Source: Metabacillus schmidteae
GTDB lineage: Bacteria; Bacillota; Bacilli; Bacillales; Bacillaceae
Assembly (NCBI RefSeq): GCF_903166545.1
Contig: NZ_CAESCH010000003.1
Location: 62,001 to 126,000, forward strand
Direction of reading: 5' to 3'
DNA: 64,000 nucleotides
The position numbers were made by a program, and so were the translations under genes. How positions within the stretch are numbered: the stretch's first letter is position 1; every line of letters begins with the position of its first letter. Positions 53,983 through 62,776 of this stretch are shown in pieces. Below the pieces are notes generated by a model. The model did no database searches. It was not told the DNA's origin and saw only the letters and a program-made list of their open reading frames with translations.

Positions 53983-54020
53983 CTTAACGTTGTAAATCCG
54001 CATTTTCCTGACGCTACCCC
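53983..54020 (-). repeat. Right terminal inverted repeat of the Tn3 element
   Basis: Read on the minus strand it begins GGGGTAGCGTCAGGAAAATG and ends AACGTTAAG, 35/38 identical to the left end. Confidence 0.9.
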
Positions 54021-54179
54021 TATTACAAGGCAGATGAAGCTTGGGTTGTTTCTAATAATTACTTTACTTCTCAAGCAATGAAACTAGCACAATCAACCAA
54101 TACGAGATTAATTGACCGTAATAGACTAGCTGATTTAATCTTAACCGCCAAAGATTCCGCAATTAATAATGTGAATTAA
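54021..54179 (+). pseudogene. 3' fragment of an Mrr-like nuclease gene
   Basis: 52 codons starting exactly at the transposon end: YYKADEAWVVSNNYFTSQAM, then KLAQSTNTRLIDRNRLADLI. This aligns with the C-terminus of the intact Mrr-like protein at 61074. The Tn3 element therefore landed in, or now borders, such a gene; its 5' part is not next to the left end. Confidence 0.8.
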
Positions 54180-54337
54180 TTATTTATTATTATCAGACTA
54201 TTAGCCTGTCAAACATAATAATTGGTGGATAGGGACTAGTTAAAATGGGTTTACCTCCCAACACAAAAATGGTAAAATAACTCTAGTATCTTTGTGTATA
54301 ATTCAAAAACTAACTTAATATATTCAAATACAATGGG

Positions 54338-54401
54338 AAAAACCCACGAATAATGAATAGACTTTTTTCTAGAAAGGTCCGTTCTTAATCGTGGGTTTTT
54401 T
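54338..54401 (+). terminator. Long-range hairpin upstream of the DUF2187 gene
   Basis: AAAAACCCACGA (54338-54349) pairs with TCGTGGGTTTTT (54389-54400), ~40-nt loop, T-rich end. May be a leader terminator. Confidence 0.55.
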
Positions 54402-54423
54402 GTGTTATTAGGAGGACTAGAAG

Positions 54424-54696
54424 ATGAAACAACAGAAAAACTACTCAAAAAAGAACGCATTAATTGGTGACACTGTTCAATTCGAGAGAAAAACAATGAC
54501 ATTTTCATGTAAGGTAATTGCTCTAAGAGAGAACTCAGTTATCGTGGAATTGTCTGAACTAGATGCAAAAAGATTAGAAGTGGAAAGTACAAGAACAGTT
54601 GTGAATCATAAGAATTATAAGATTAAGAAGCGAAATTCTATACCTGCAGCTCCAACATTTTCTTATGTAGATTCCTATTGGAGTGTTTCAAAATAA
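54424..54696 (+). CDS. DUF2187 (YkvS-like) protein
   Basis: 90 residues with GDTVQFERKTMTFSCKVIAL and NSVIVELSELDAKRL, then TVVNHKNYKI, the small beta-barrel of DUF2187. Function unknown; common in Bacillus genomes and plasmids. GGAGG precedes the ATG. Confidence 0.85.
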   Translation: MKQQKNYSKKNALIGDTVQFERKTMTFSCKVIALRENSVIVELSELDAKRLEVESTRTVVNHKNYKIKKRNSIPAAPTFSYVDSYWSVSK

Positions 54697-54721
54697 ATTA
54701 ACCGGTGAGGAGTGACTTCTA

Positions 54722-54868
54722 TTGAGAGTTAATAATGACCTACTATCGTTAATTGAATATAAAAGACAACTAATGATTCAAGTAGCGGTTAAAAATGGAC
54801 TTTCACACCACAGAACCATCAAAATAAGCCAGGAGTTAGACTATTTGATGAACAGGTTAATAATGTAG
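54722..54868 (+). CDS. Spo0E-like aspartyl-phosphate phosphatase
   Basis: 48 residues from TTG 54722 (GAGGAG upstream): IEYKRQLMIQVAVKNGLSHH and the signature SQELDYLMNRL. Family members dephosphorylate Spo0A~P and delay sporulation. A plasmid- or island-borne copy could modulate host sporulation. Confidence 0.8.
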   Translation: MRVNNDLLSLIEYKRQLMIQVAVKNGLSHHRTIKISQELDYLMNRLIM

Positions 54869-54895
54869 ACAAAAAATAAGGAAGGGACACTTTTT

Positions 54896-55258
54896 ATGTT
54901 CTGGAAACTTTACTTCTGGTCAATGGTTTCAATCATTTTCATTACAAATCTTCACACTTTAGGTGATCAATCATTGTACCAATTATTCGAACTTGTTGTT
55001 TCACTTTTGGCTTTAATAGGGTTATACGGCAATTCCCATAAAAAGCGTATATTCAATCAAAAAATGAGGTACGGAATATTCTTATTATTCGTCTTAACTA
55101 CATTAGTAACAGATAAGATTCTTATTAATCAATTACAGCTTAAGATATTTCATATTGTCTCTGCTGTTGCCCTACAAACAATATTAATTGCCCCTTTAGT
55201 AATAGGATTATATAGATATTCATTTTCAGATAAAAGATATAGTGAAAAAGCTACTTAG
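54896..55258 (+). CDS. Membrane protein, four segments
   Basis: 120 residues, hydrophobic segments FWSMVSIIFITNL, LFELVVSLLALIGLYG, YGIFLLFVLTTLVTDKI and FHIVSAVALQTILIAPLVIG. No family recognised. Followed 8 nt later by a lipoprotein gene; probably one operon. Confidence 0.65.
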   Translation: MFWKLYFWSMVSIIFITNLHTLGDQSLYQLFELVVSLLALIGLYGNSHKKRIFNQKMRYGIFLLFVLTTLVTDKILINQLQLKIFHIVSAVALQTILIAPLVIGLYRYSFSDKRYSEKAT

Positions 55259-55266
55259 GAGGAAAC

Positions 55267-55788
55267 ATGAAACGTATATTTATAATTCTTAGCCTTATAT
55301 GTGTCGTATCAATAATAGCTGGATGTTCATCAAAAAAAGAAGCGCCTTCATCAAATTCACCTTTTCAAAAAAGTTCGAATCAAGGAGTAGTTATGGATGA
55401 AGCTACGATTAAAGAGTTCGAAAAATATTCAGGAAAGTTCGAAGAAACGTTAAAGCAATCCAACGACTTGTTAAGAACATTTAATAGATCGTTAGATGGT
55501 TTATATACAGGAGACAACTCGGATAAACAATTCGCAGAAATTATGAAAAAGAATATTGAGAGTTCTAGAGAGTTAATTGCTACTGTAGAAGAATATGAAG
55601 TTAGTTCAGCAGTAACAAAATACAATCAAAGTCTTATCACGTACCTTAATCAACAACACCAATTATTCTTAGAAGCTGTTGATATGGCCATTAATGAAGA
55701 TATTGATAAAGATCAATTGAGAAGTGAATATTTAGAAATAAAAACGATACAAACAGAAATTGAGACTGCATTTTTATCAGGAGAATAG
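55267..55788 (+). CDS. Lipoprotein of unknown function
   Basis: 173 residues with a type II signal peptide (IFIILSLICVVSIIAGCSS; lipobox IIAGC) and a helical, acidic mature domain without Cys. Likely anchored to the outer face of the membrane. In an operon with the membrane protein upstream and the next small gene. Confidence 0.8.
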   Translation: MKRIFIILSLICVVSIIAGCSSKKEAPSSNSPFQKSSNQGVVMDEATIKEFEKYSGKFEETLKQSNDLLRTFNRSLDGLYTGDNSDKQFAEIMKKNIESSRELIATVEEYEVSSAVTKYNQSLITYLNQQHQLFLEAVDMAINEDIDKDQLRSEYLEIKTIQTEIETAFLSGE

Positions 55789-55807
55789 GAAAGGGGAGTT
55801 TAATCAT

Positions 55808-55945
55808 ATGAAAAGTAGTACATGGTTAACGCCGGAAGAAATAACTCAAAAGAAGTTGAGACAGAAGCGGTTACTTGTAGTTGCAATTCCATTTATTGCT
55901 ATTGTTCTTGGATTTGTATCTTCTTTTATTGCAAATGAATTATAA
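55808..55945 (+). CDS. Small single-span membrane protein
   Basis: 45 residues from ATG 55808 (AAGGGGAG upstream); LLVVAIPFIAIVLGFVSSFI membrane segment near the C-terminus. Function unknown. Confidence 0.6.
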   Translation: MKSSTWLTPEEITQKKLRQKRLLVVAIPFIAIVLGFVSSFIANEL

Positions 55946-55988
55946 GGACTATTATAATAGGTATATATACTTATTTTAAGGAGATCCA

Positions 55989-56135
55989 ATGGTAACTAAG
56001 GATGAAATGATCTTATTCATAGAAGAAATCTATATGCTAATAAAAGAGTATAAAAGATGTACCGATGAACAGATGAAAAAGCAGATTTATCGAGATATCT
56101 TACAGTTAAGTGAAGTAATTAGTGAAGAAGTATAG
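55989..56135 (+). CDS. Small helical protein
   Basis: 48 residues, EMILFIEEIYMLIKEYKRCT and a second helix ILQLSEVISEEV; AAGGAGAT precedes ATG 55989. Followed immediately by a terminator, so it closes the operon. Function unknown. Confidence 0.55.
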   Translation: MVTKDEMILFIEEIYMLIKEYKRCTDEQMKKQIYRDILQLSEVISEEV

Positions 56136-56176
56136 AAAAGCCTATTTCCGTTACAAAGGATATAGGCTTTTTTCAT
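56136..56176. terminator. Bidirectional terminator
   Basis: AAAAGCCTATTTCC pairs with GGATATAGGCTTTT, T tail; shared with the convergent gene. Confidence 0.85.
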
Positions 56177-56177
56177 T

Positions 56178-56375
56178 TTAAATGCTCTTCTTCATTCCAC
56201 ACTTTCTACATTCTCTTAGAAAAACAAAGTTCTTCACAGAGCTTTTAAACAATGAGTTATTACAATTATCGCATCTTCCACTTTTCAAATCGGGATATTC
56301 TCGGTAATCATAAACTATATTAAGGTCATATTGCTTTTCAATTATCTGTTCCTCGTTTGTATGACTTATAGACAA
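56178..56375 (-). CDS. Small zinc-ribbon-like protein
   Basis: 65 residues with two Cys pairs (RCDNCNNSLF at ~34 and LRECRKCGMKK near the end), the pattern of a treble-clef or zinc ribbon. TTG 56375 follows AAAGGGTGA at 6 nt. Function unknown. Confidence 0.6.
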   Translation of the reverse strand: MSISHTNEEQIIEKQYDLNIVYDYREYPDLKSGRCDNCNNSLFKSSVKNFVFLRECRKCGMKKSI

Positions 56376-56465
56376 AACATATCACCCTTTATGAAATAAT
56401 TAACTCACCTATCATACCATATCGTTTAGAATAGAATTAGATGATTTTTATATAGGGGAGATCAA

Positions 56466-56942
56466 ATGAAAACAGATGTAGGGGAATATATTGTTGGTGC
56501 TTACTTAAAGTCTATGAAAAAATGCGATTTTATTGATTACAATGTTCGAATTCCTGGTGGTGGATTAAGAGGGCTTTCCGAACTAGATGTGGTAGGTCTT
56601 GATTTCAAAACAAATACTGCATACCTATGTGAGGTAACTACCCATATTAGAGGACTATTATACAGTGATAATAAGACCACTGTACAAAAAATCAGACAAA
56701 AACATGAAGTACAAAAAGAATATGCTGATTTAATTTTAAAAGACATTCCTAATAGAGTTTATATGTTTTGGTCTCCATATGTACCTACAGGTTACATAAC
56801 AGAAAATTTAATGTGCATAGAAACATTGGAATTGGTTATTAATCAAGATTATACCAGTTGCATAGAAGAAATGCGTACTAGCACGAATGATTTAGGAAAT
56901 CCTTTTCTACGGACATTACAAATTTTAGAGCATCTAAGATAA
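56466..56942 (+). CDS. PD-(D/E)XK nuclease-like protein
   Basis: 158 residues. LSELDVVGLDFKTNTAYLCE followed by VTTH has the spacing of the PD-(D/E)XK core (acidic D, then E-x-T in place of E-x-K). The substitution of Lys by Thr leaves catalysis doubtful. Possibly a restriction- or repair-type nuclease, or a DNA-binding relative. GGGGAG precedes ATG 56466. Confidence 0.5.
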   Translation: MKTDVGEYIVGAYLKSMKKCDFIDYNVRIPGGGLRGLSELDVVGLDFKTNTAYLCEVTTHIRGLLYSDNKTTVQKIRQKHEVQKEYADLILKDIPNRVYMFWSPYVPTGYITENLMCIETLELVINQDYTSCIEEMRTSTNDLGNPFLRTLQILEHLR

Positions 56943-57046
56943 AATATAAAAAACCACTTATTCTTGACGTAAGTCTTAATTGATAAATTTATTATCAATA
57001 ATATAAAGTCATCGAAGTCTTAAAAAGAAAGGGGTTAGAGCCATAA

Positions 57047-58159
57047 ATGCCAATTTACAGTAAAGACCTTAAATCATTTAGAAAGAAACATAATATCAAA
57101 TTAAAAGATATTGAACGAAATGTTTTTTTAAATAGTAAAAGATTATACGAAATTGAAGATTCTGTCGAAATACAAGACCAAGATAAAGCCGATACTCTTA
57201 TTCGCTATTACTTAAAAAATATAAGGGATAAGGCTATACGTGAAAACGCTAATGTATCCTTACGTACTTCTCTGCTCTTTTTAGAAAAGGAGCAAAAAGT
57301 TGTACTTAAAGAAATTAATGAATTAGAAAATAGAATAAATGAATTAAATGCAAGATATAATGAGATTCATAACGAAATTTCACAACTAAATAAAAGTATT
57401 GGTGAGGACCGACTATCTTCACCAATAAAGGTACAGGACGATTTAAAGCAAGATGGTTATCCTATTAAAGGTGTCGGGACATCTATTACAACTTCTTACA
57501 CATTCGAACCTGGATTCTATACTTTTCATATTGATTCAATCAAAGACGGGGCTTCATTTGAGATATATTCAGAACAGGTAGACGATATTAAAGAAAAGGA
57601 TCATTGGCGCTGTTTTGAACATATAAAAAACTTCCATTTTTATGTGAAAGAAAGATCTGTTTTGTGTTTTTACATTTTTACTGCCGAGGATATGGAATGG
57701 GAAGTGAAATTATTAAAACTAAATGGTGATCTTCTATGTCAAGTACAGGAGAATTTAGAAATAGACTTATCTGAACTAGAGGAGTTAGAGGAGGATATTG
57801 TTTATCAATTAAAACGTAACTTTATTAAAACAATAGGTGATTTAACTAGTCAGACTCCAAAATCTATAGAATTGTCATTTGGCAATGACTATAAAATACA
57901 GATTGAAAATGCTTTAAATACAAGCGGGTTATCCTTAAAACAGATTCAAGATGAAGAATATGATGATTACTCAATTGATATATTGAATCTGTCTAAAAGA
58001 GCCAGTAATTTATTAGAGTGAGCTAATATATTCACTATCGGAAGATTAATAAATCTTGATAAAGAGGGTTTAGAACAAATAAGACATCTAGGTGAAGGTT
58101 CATTAAGAGAGATTAAATATAGCCTAAATAAACTTGGTTTAACCCCTAAATTTACGTAA
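57047..58159 (+). pseudogene. Coiled-coil protein with alpha-CTD-like repeats, interrupted by TGA
   Basis: Frame open from 57047 to 58159 except for one TGA at 58019. N-terminus: helix-turn-helix-like (DLKSFRKKHNIKLKDIERNV). Residues ~80-120: coiled coil. Middle: beta-rich domain. Then two RNA-polymerase alpha-CTD/HhH-like repeats: FIKTIGDLTSQTPKSIELSF before the stop, and IFTIGRLINLDKEGLEQIRH with LGEGSLREIKYSLNKLGL after it. The stop sits at LLE-*-ANIFTIG, where relatives have Arg (CGA to TGA would explain it). The product ends at 58021 unless read through. Confidence 0.7.
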
Positions 58160-58197
58160 TAAATGTTTTTTGTTATGAGAGTTGATTGGCTTATATA

Positions 58198-58206
58198 TGG
58201 TATAAT
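58198..58206 (+). promoter_or_regulatory. Extended -10 promoter of the toxin candidate
   Basis: TGGTATAAT, 60-70 nt upstream of the small ORF. No good -35. Confidence 0.5.
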
Positions 58207-58272
58207 ATAGAAAGTTACAATGCAGGGTATGGGCAACGGTGGTTACTCCGAGGCAGATCGGTGGTGATTGCC

Positions 58273-58374
58273 GTGTTTGTCACAAGAGATGAATTAGATA
58301 CCATGATTGCGTTTGCTGCTTTAGTCGTTTCAATTATTGTCGCAACGAGGAATAGCGGAAATAAAAACGACTAG
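58273..58374 (+). CDS. Holin-like small hydrophobic toxin candidate (type I TA)
   Basis: 33 residues from GTG 58273: a membrane helix MIAFAALVVSIIVATRN with a short charged tail, like the putative holin-like toxins of Bacillus type I toxin-antitoxin loci. The GC-richer, structured DNA downstream (58380-58500) with opposing inverted repeats is where the antisense RNA would be encoded. Start could also be ATG 58303. Confidence 0.5.
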   Translation: MFVTRDELDTMIAFAALVVSIIVATRNSGNKND

Positions 58375-58467
58375 CCCACCCTAGCATTGGCGTGCGGGTA
58401 ATGGACTAGTCATATGTCTACTTGCCTCAGCCACCGCAACTTTACACTGCGGAGTAACTGAAATGTG

Positions 58468-58503
58468 AAGGCGGTTGGTGTATCAGCACCAATCGTCTTT
58501 TTA
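58468..58503 (+). terminator. Terminator of the toxin mRNA
   Basis: AAGGCGGTTGGTG pairs with CACCAATCGTCTTT; T tail. Confidence 0.8.
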
Positions 58504-58624
58504 GTATATGTTGTTAATTTCATAATATACGAATAATAAACTCTTATCAAGTTATTGATTTTAATTCATATAATAATACATTAATTACTAGAAGGAATTA
58601 TTATAATCCTGGGGGAAACTTACG

Positions 58625-60226
58625 ATGTTGGAATGGGAATATGTCGATAAAGATATTGTAGCTCAACATGAAGATCATGTTTTTCGTCTTAGAAAAGAGA
58701 CGAAAATAATAAAAATTACACAACCATACCATGACAAAATAACGTGTGAAATATTTAAAATACAACTTAGAAAAAAACAAAATATAAAATTTGAGGATTT
58801 AGGATATGAATTTCTTTTAGAAGAGGGAGATTACATTTATATAAACAAGAGAGATTTTGTCGATTGTGATGTATGGAGTAATCATAATGAAATTGTAGAT
58901 CGTTTAGAGCAAATATTATTAGCACTCGGGTTTATTCAAACAACCGCTCCTAAAATAAAAAATACAAGTTCACCAGACATTCTAAGAGCAGCTTCATATG
59001 GAATAATTAGGGCGTTAAAAGAAAATCAATTCTTAGAAACGATACCTGAATACAATATGTATTTTTTAGAGGATATGTTTTTAAGACTGTTGAGCTATTG
59101 GGAAATATCTCACAATCCCAATGAATATATGGCAAAAGACAAATCGGAAAGCGAAATAAAATTAAAAGAATTAGAAATTGAAATTAAATTTCTAATGAGT
59201 AAACCTGATCTTTACTTTAATTCTAACTGGAAAGAGGTATGGGACTCACAAAAACATCTGCATGACGAAGACTGGATTATAATGGAAAAGGAGGTAGAGA
59301 AAGAAGAAGATCTTTTCTTAGAAATCGAAAAAAATGAGCGAAAGGGCACTTGGACAGAAAGTAAAATTTCTCGAAGAATTGAAGAAGGACATGGACAAGG
59401 AGAGAAAGATGGTTATAAATCATGGTTGACTTCAGACGGCCTACCGGAGAACTTCAAAGAATCTTCACTTTTTGGTAGAGGTTGGACCTTAAATCGAGGT
59501 ATAAGACGCTTGGGTGAATTAGATCAAGGGTATTTTAATGTAATTGATTGGGAATCAAATTATATAGATTTAAGAGAGTATTTTCCTTTAAATAGAGAAC
59601 GTACCCTGCAAATAGCGAAAGAATTAAAAATTACCCATATCAAAGATAAATCGACCAAAACACCAATTGTCATGACCGTAAATTTTCTAATTACATATCT
59701 TGAAAATGGAGTAGAAAAACAGAAAGCTATCATTACTGGATGGAGTGACAAAGTCAACTCCAAAAGGTTTAAAAACCAAATGAAGATACAAGAAATTTAT
59801 TGGAACGAAAAGGGAGTTGAAGTTCAATTAATTACTGAAAAAGATATCAATTGGACTTTAGCAAAAAATTACTACAGATTATCTCATGACAAGTATGCAA
59901 GTCATTACATTATTTCAGAGGAAAGCTGCAAGAATACGATAAATACACTTGAGAAGTATAAACAAACCTATCCAAATGTATCCCTTACGGAATTTGCTAA
60001 ACTTGCTAGTGTGGAAGAAGCGGAAGAAAATCCTGGTACTATACTTTTTTATCTTCAGTTTCTCATTACTAATAATGTAATTGAATTTCCAATAGAAGAT
60101 ATTCCATTTGAATATCATAACCCTATATCCCTGTTAGATATTAAGACTAAATGCTTTACAATAGAAGTAATCCATGAAGTACCATCAGTTTTTCCTGATA
60201 ACGTGTTAACAATCACTAACTACTAG
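58625..60226 (+). CDS. TnsA-like protein with altered active site
   Basis: 533 residues. Residues ~260-425 resemble TnsA endonuclease of Tn7-type elements: LDQGYFNVIDWESNYIDLRE, YFPLNRERTLQIAKELKI, PIVMTVNFLITYLENG and IQEIYWNEKGVEVQLITEKD. The catalytic Asp (usually TDFLV) is Asn here (VNFLI) and the following QxK-type Lys is not visible (AIITGWSD). The N-terminal ~250 residues are a distinct helical, acidic region. No tnsB or tnsC follows. A catalytically changed TnsA relative in a defence context is the best description. Confidence 0.65.
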   Translation: MLEWEYVDKDIVAQHEDHVFRLRKETKIIKITQPYHDKITCEIFKIQLRKKQNIKFEDLGYEFLLEEGDYIYINKRDFVDCDVWSNHNEIVDRLEQILLALGFIQTTAPKIKNTSSPDILRAASYGIIRALKENQFLETIPEYNMYFLEDMFLRLLSYWEISHNPNEYMAKDKSESEIKLKELEIEIKFLMSKPDLYFNSNWKEVWDSQKHLHDEDWIIMEKEVEKEEDLFLEIEKNERKGTWTESKISRRIEEGHGQGEKDGYKSWLTSDGLPENFKESSLFGRGWTLNRGIRRLGELDQGYFNVIDWESNYIDLREYFPLNRERTLQIAKELKITHIKDKSTKTPIVMTVNFLITYLENGVEKQKAIITGWSDKVNSKRFKNQMKIQEIYWNEKGVEVQLITEKDINWTLAKNYYRLSHDKYASHYIISEESCKNTINTLEKYKQTYPNVSLTEFAKLASVEEAEENPGTILFYLQFLITNNVIEFPIEDIPFEYHNPISLLDIKTKCFTIEVIHEVPSVFPDNVLTITNY

Positions 60227-60280
60227 TTACTAAAGTAAGATCTTAAAGCTTATAAAAAGTGTGAATTTATAGGAGGTACT

Positions 60281-61021
60281 ATGAATAATAAAGAATTACA
60301 TAATGATGTACAGCTTTTAAAGACAATCTTAACGTCAAGAGCAACAGGTGGAGTATCCTCTGATTTTGACTATGTAAACCTTAGAGCAAGGTTGATCAAG
60401 TCTCCTCTTAAAGATAAACTTCCTGATTTTATTAATTATTGCCGAACTTTAGATGAATTTTGGGGACATATTAAACAAGAATTTGGAACGTATCAAGAAA
60501 GAAGAAATTACCTTAGAGATCAATTCCATAATATATTATTCTTTCTAGAGAACCAATCCGATACTGTAATGGACGAAACAAACACCTTCTTTGAGGAAGA
60601 GGTAACCTTTGAATATATTCAAAATACATGGAAAAAAGCTTTATCACGGAAAGAAGAAGATCCCGAAGGAGCCATTACTACAGCGCGTTCTTTACTTGAG
60701 TCAGTTTGTAAGCATATTCTTGAAGAATCAGGAGTAACAGTTGATGAAAAATGGGAAATGCCTAAACTATATAAGGAAACACAATTAATTCTGAATCTTT
60801 CACCTGATGGCTATACGGAACAGATATTTAAACAAATCCTATCTGGCTGCTCTAGTATTGTAAATGGTGTAGCATCACTTAGAAATAAACTAAGTGATGC
60901 GCATGGAAGAGGTACAAATGTTATTGTCCCTGATAAGAAACATGCGAAAATGACAGTGAATTTATCAGGAACAATTGCAGAATTTCTTCTTACGACGTGG
61001 GAAGAACAAAATAAAAAGTAA
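60281..61021 (+). CDS. Abortive infection (Abi_C) family protein
   Basis: 246 residues; the C-terminal half matches Abi_C: DPEGAITTARSLLESVCKHI, LKQ-type helices and LRNKLSDAHGRG, a HEPN-type R-x6-H motif. Such proteins are thought to act as RNases in phage-induced abortive infection. AGGAGG precedes ATG 60281. It lies between the TnsA-like and Mrr-like genes on one strand. Confidence 0.85.
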   Translation: MNNKELHNDVQLLKTILTSRATGGVSSDFDYVNLRARLIKSPLKDKLPDFINYCRTLDEFWGHIKQEFGTYQERRNYLRDQFHNILFFLENQSDTVMDETNTFFEEEVTFEYIQNTWKKALSRKEEDPEGAITTARSLLESVCKHILEESGVTVDEKWEMPKLYKETQLILNLSPDGYTEQIFKQILSGCSSIVNGVASLRNKLSDAHGRGTNVIVPDKKHAKMTVNLSGTIAEFLLTTWEEQNKK

Positions 61022-61073
61022 GAACCCTTGATGATATTCTATAAGGAAGAAAATTTAAATAAGAGGTAGGAAA

Positions 61074-61598
61074 ATGGACTTTTTAGAAGGATTCAAAATG
61101 AGCTGGGAGTTACTATGGGCAATGTTAACTGCTGACCCTAAATTCACTTTAACATTAGGTGGAGTGATAATTGGTTTAACAGCAATTCTAATATTAATTG
61201 AATTTTTAAAGAACCTAAAGTTAAAGAGATCTGGAATGTTAGAAGTTGATAAAATGAGAGGGCGAAGATTTGAAGAATACCTTAGACTTTTACTCGTTCA
61301 TAGAGGTTATAAAGTTAGACTTACACCTGCTACAGGTGATTATGGAGCGGATCTAATATTAACGTTGAACGACAAAACAATCATTGTTCAAGCAAAGCGA
61401 TATAAAAAGAAAGTAGGGTTAAAGGCTGTACAAGAAATAGCAACGGCCAAAAGTCATTATAAAGCTAATGAATGTTGGGTAATTACTAATAATTATTTTA
61501 CTAAGCCAGCTGTCGAATTAGCTTCATCGAATAAGGTAAGGTTAATTGATAGAAACCAACTAATGAAATGGATGCTTGAAAGAAATAAGAGCGCATAG
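61074..61598 (+). CDS. Membrane-anchored Mrr-like restriction endonuclease
   Basis: 174 residues; membrane segment LGGVIIGLTAILILIEFL (~28-46), then Mrr_cat: MRGRRFEEYLRLLLVHRGYK, catalytic DYGADLIL and QAKRY (D-QxK), and C-terminal VRLIDRNQLMKWM. Mrr nucleases cut methylated DNA. Intact relative of the fragment at 54021. Confidence 0.87.
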   Translation: MDFLEGFKMSWELLWAMLTADPKFTLTLGGVIIGLTAILILIEFLKNLKLKRSGMLEVDKMRGRRFEEYLRLLLVHRGYKVRLTPATGDYGADLILTLNDKTIIVQAKRYKKKVGLKAVQEIATAKSHYKANECWVITNNYFTKPAVELASSNKVRLIDRNQLMKWMLERNKSA

Positions 61599-61615
61599 AT
61601 TTCGGGAGTATATAT

Positions 61616-62681
61616 ATGGTTGGGCAGAATACGAATTACAAGATTAATCTTGTTAAAAGCACTTTCTGAAAATGAGGGATACAAGAATAGTGTGGAAGAA
61701 GGAAGTATTCTTGATCTAATAACCTCTAAAGAATTTTTACTCCAAGTAAGTGATATAGGTATAGAAATGATCATCAATACTCTAAATATTGAAACTCAGA
61801 AAGATTCAAAAGAATTTCCAGTAGAAGAAGACACTATTAATTCTGTTTCCTCTATTATACAAAGATTCGAAAATGAATTATATCAAAATGAAAAGTCAGA
61901 TAACACGATAAAGAGCTATATTAATAGTATAAATAAGTTTAAGGAATATTTAGATGGTACTGATGAAAACTTACTAACCTTCACTCAAGAAGATGCTATA
62001 AGGTACCTACAAGAAGAATCTAGGAGGCTAACTCAACCAACCATAACTAAGAAAATGTCAGCTATTAATGCATTTTCTTAATACCTTATGAAGCCTTTAA
62101 ACATTAAAGCGAAGAATTTAGAATTTGCCAATAACAAGGAAGTGGATATAGAAGATCGCCCATTGATAATGTTAAGTGAAAACGTTCAGCACCAAATTTA
62201 TGAATATGCTCGTAGAACTTGGAAGAAAAGGAGTATTTCAATAGTTTTATTAACTCTTGAAACAGGGATTAAGATATCTGAATTAACCGCGTTGAATAAA
62301 TCGAACCTTGAAACTATAAATGGAAATACATATATATACGTATCATCCGGTTTCGGTGTAAAACGAAAGTTGCCAATCTCAGATGAACTTTACCAAATGA
62401 ATAGGGCGAGCATAAAACAGAACCCTGAACATCCAGATGCTTTATTCGTATCAAATCATGGTGTAAGAATTGGTATAAGGGCCGTTCATTCAAGTTTGAG
62501 AAACTTTGGAATTAGTTCACAAGTATTAAGAGATACCTATATATTTAATTTAATTGAAGAAGATGTTGACACGTATGAAATTGCGCAATTAGCAGGACTT
62601 CATATAACAGATGGCTTAATTAAAAAGTTTTATTCAGAATCACTTATACTTCAAGATGAGTTTATCGAAATAGCAAATTAA
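61616..62681 (+). pseudogene. Decayed tyrosine recombinase
   Basis: Core-binding domain SDNTIKSYINSINKFKEYLD, an in-frame TAA at 62079, then the catalytic domain in the same frame. The ATG with good ribosome site (61616, GGGAG) is in another frame (MVGQNTNYKINLVKSTF then stop), so a second lesion lies near 61655. Active-site residues are also off-consensus: TGIKISEL (Arg to Lys), SSQVLRDTY (His to Gln), AGLH for GH; Tyr in KKFYSES remains. Confidence 0.75.
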
Positions 62682-62776
62682 AGGTTAATGGTGACAGTAG
62701 TTTTCGTAGTTATCACTTCTTATCATTAATTGTATGATTCTAGATTGTCATTTTTTGAAAATTGGGGGCAAGATAA

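Larger units (their letters stand above)
21830..54020. mobile_element. Tn3-family transposon with persulfide-metabolism cargo (~32 kb)
   Basis: Bounded by 38-bp inverted repeats at 21830-21867 and 53983-54020 that agree at 35 of 38 positions. It encodes a Tn3-type TnpA (split), a serine resolvase and a palindromic res-like region, all next to the left end; the rest is cargo. The 5-bp flanks differ (ATCAA on the left, TATTA on the right), so no target duplication is visible. The right end interrupts an Mrr-like nuclease gene whose 5' half is not at the left end, implying later rearrangement. Confidence 0.85.

Noticed and set aside
58019..58021. Third selenocysteine codon
   Set aside because: Arg, not Cys, is expected at this position and no GG-loop hairpin follows at the right distance; a nonsense mutation is simpler.
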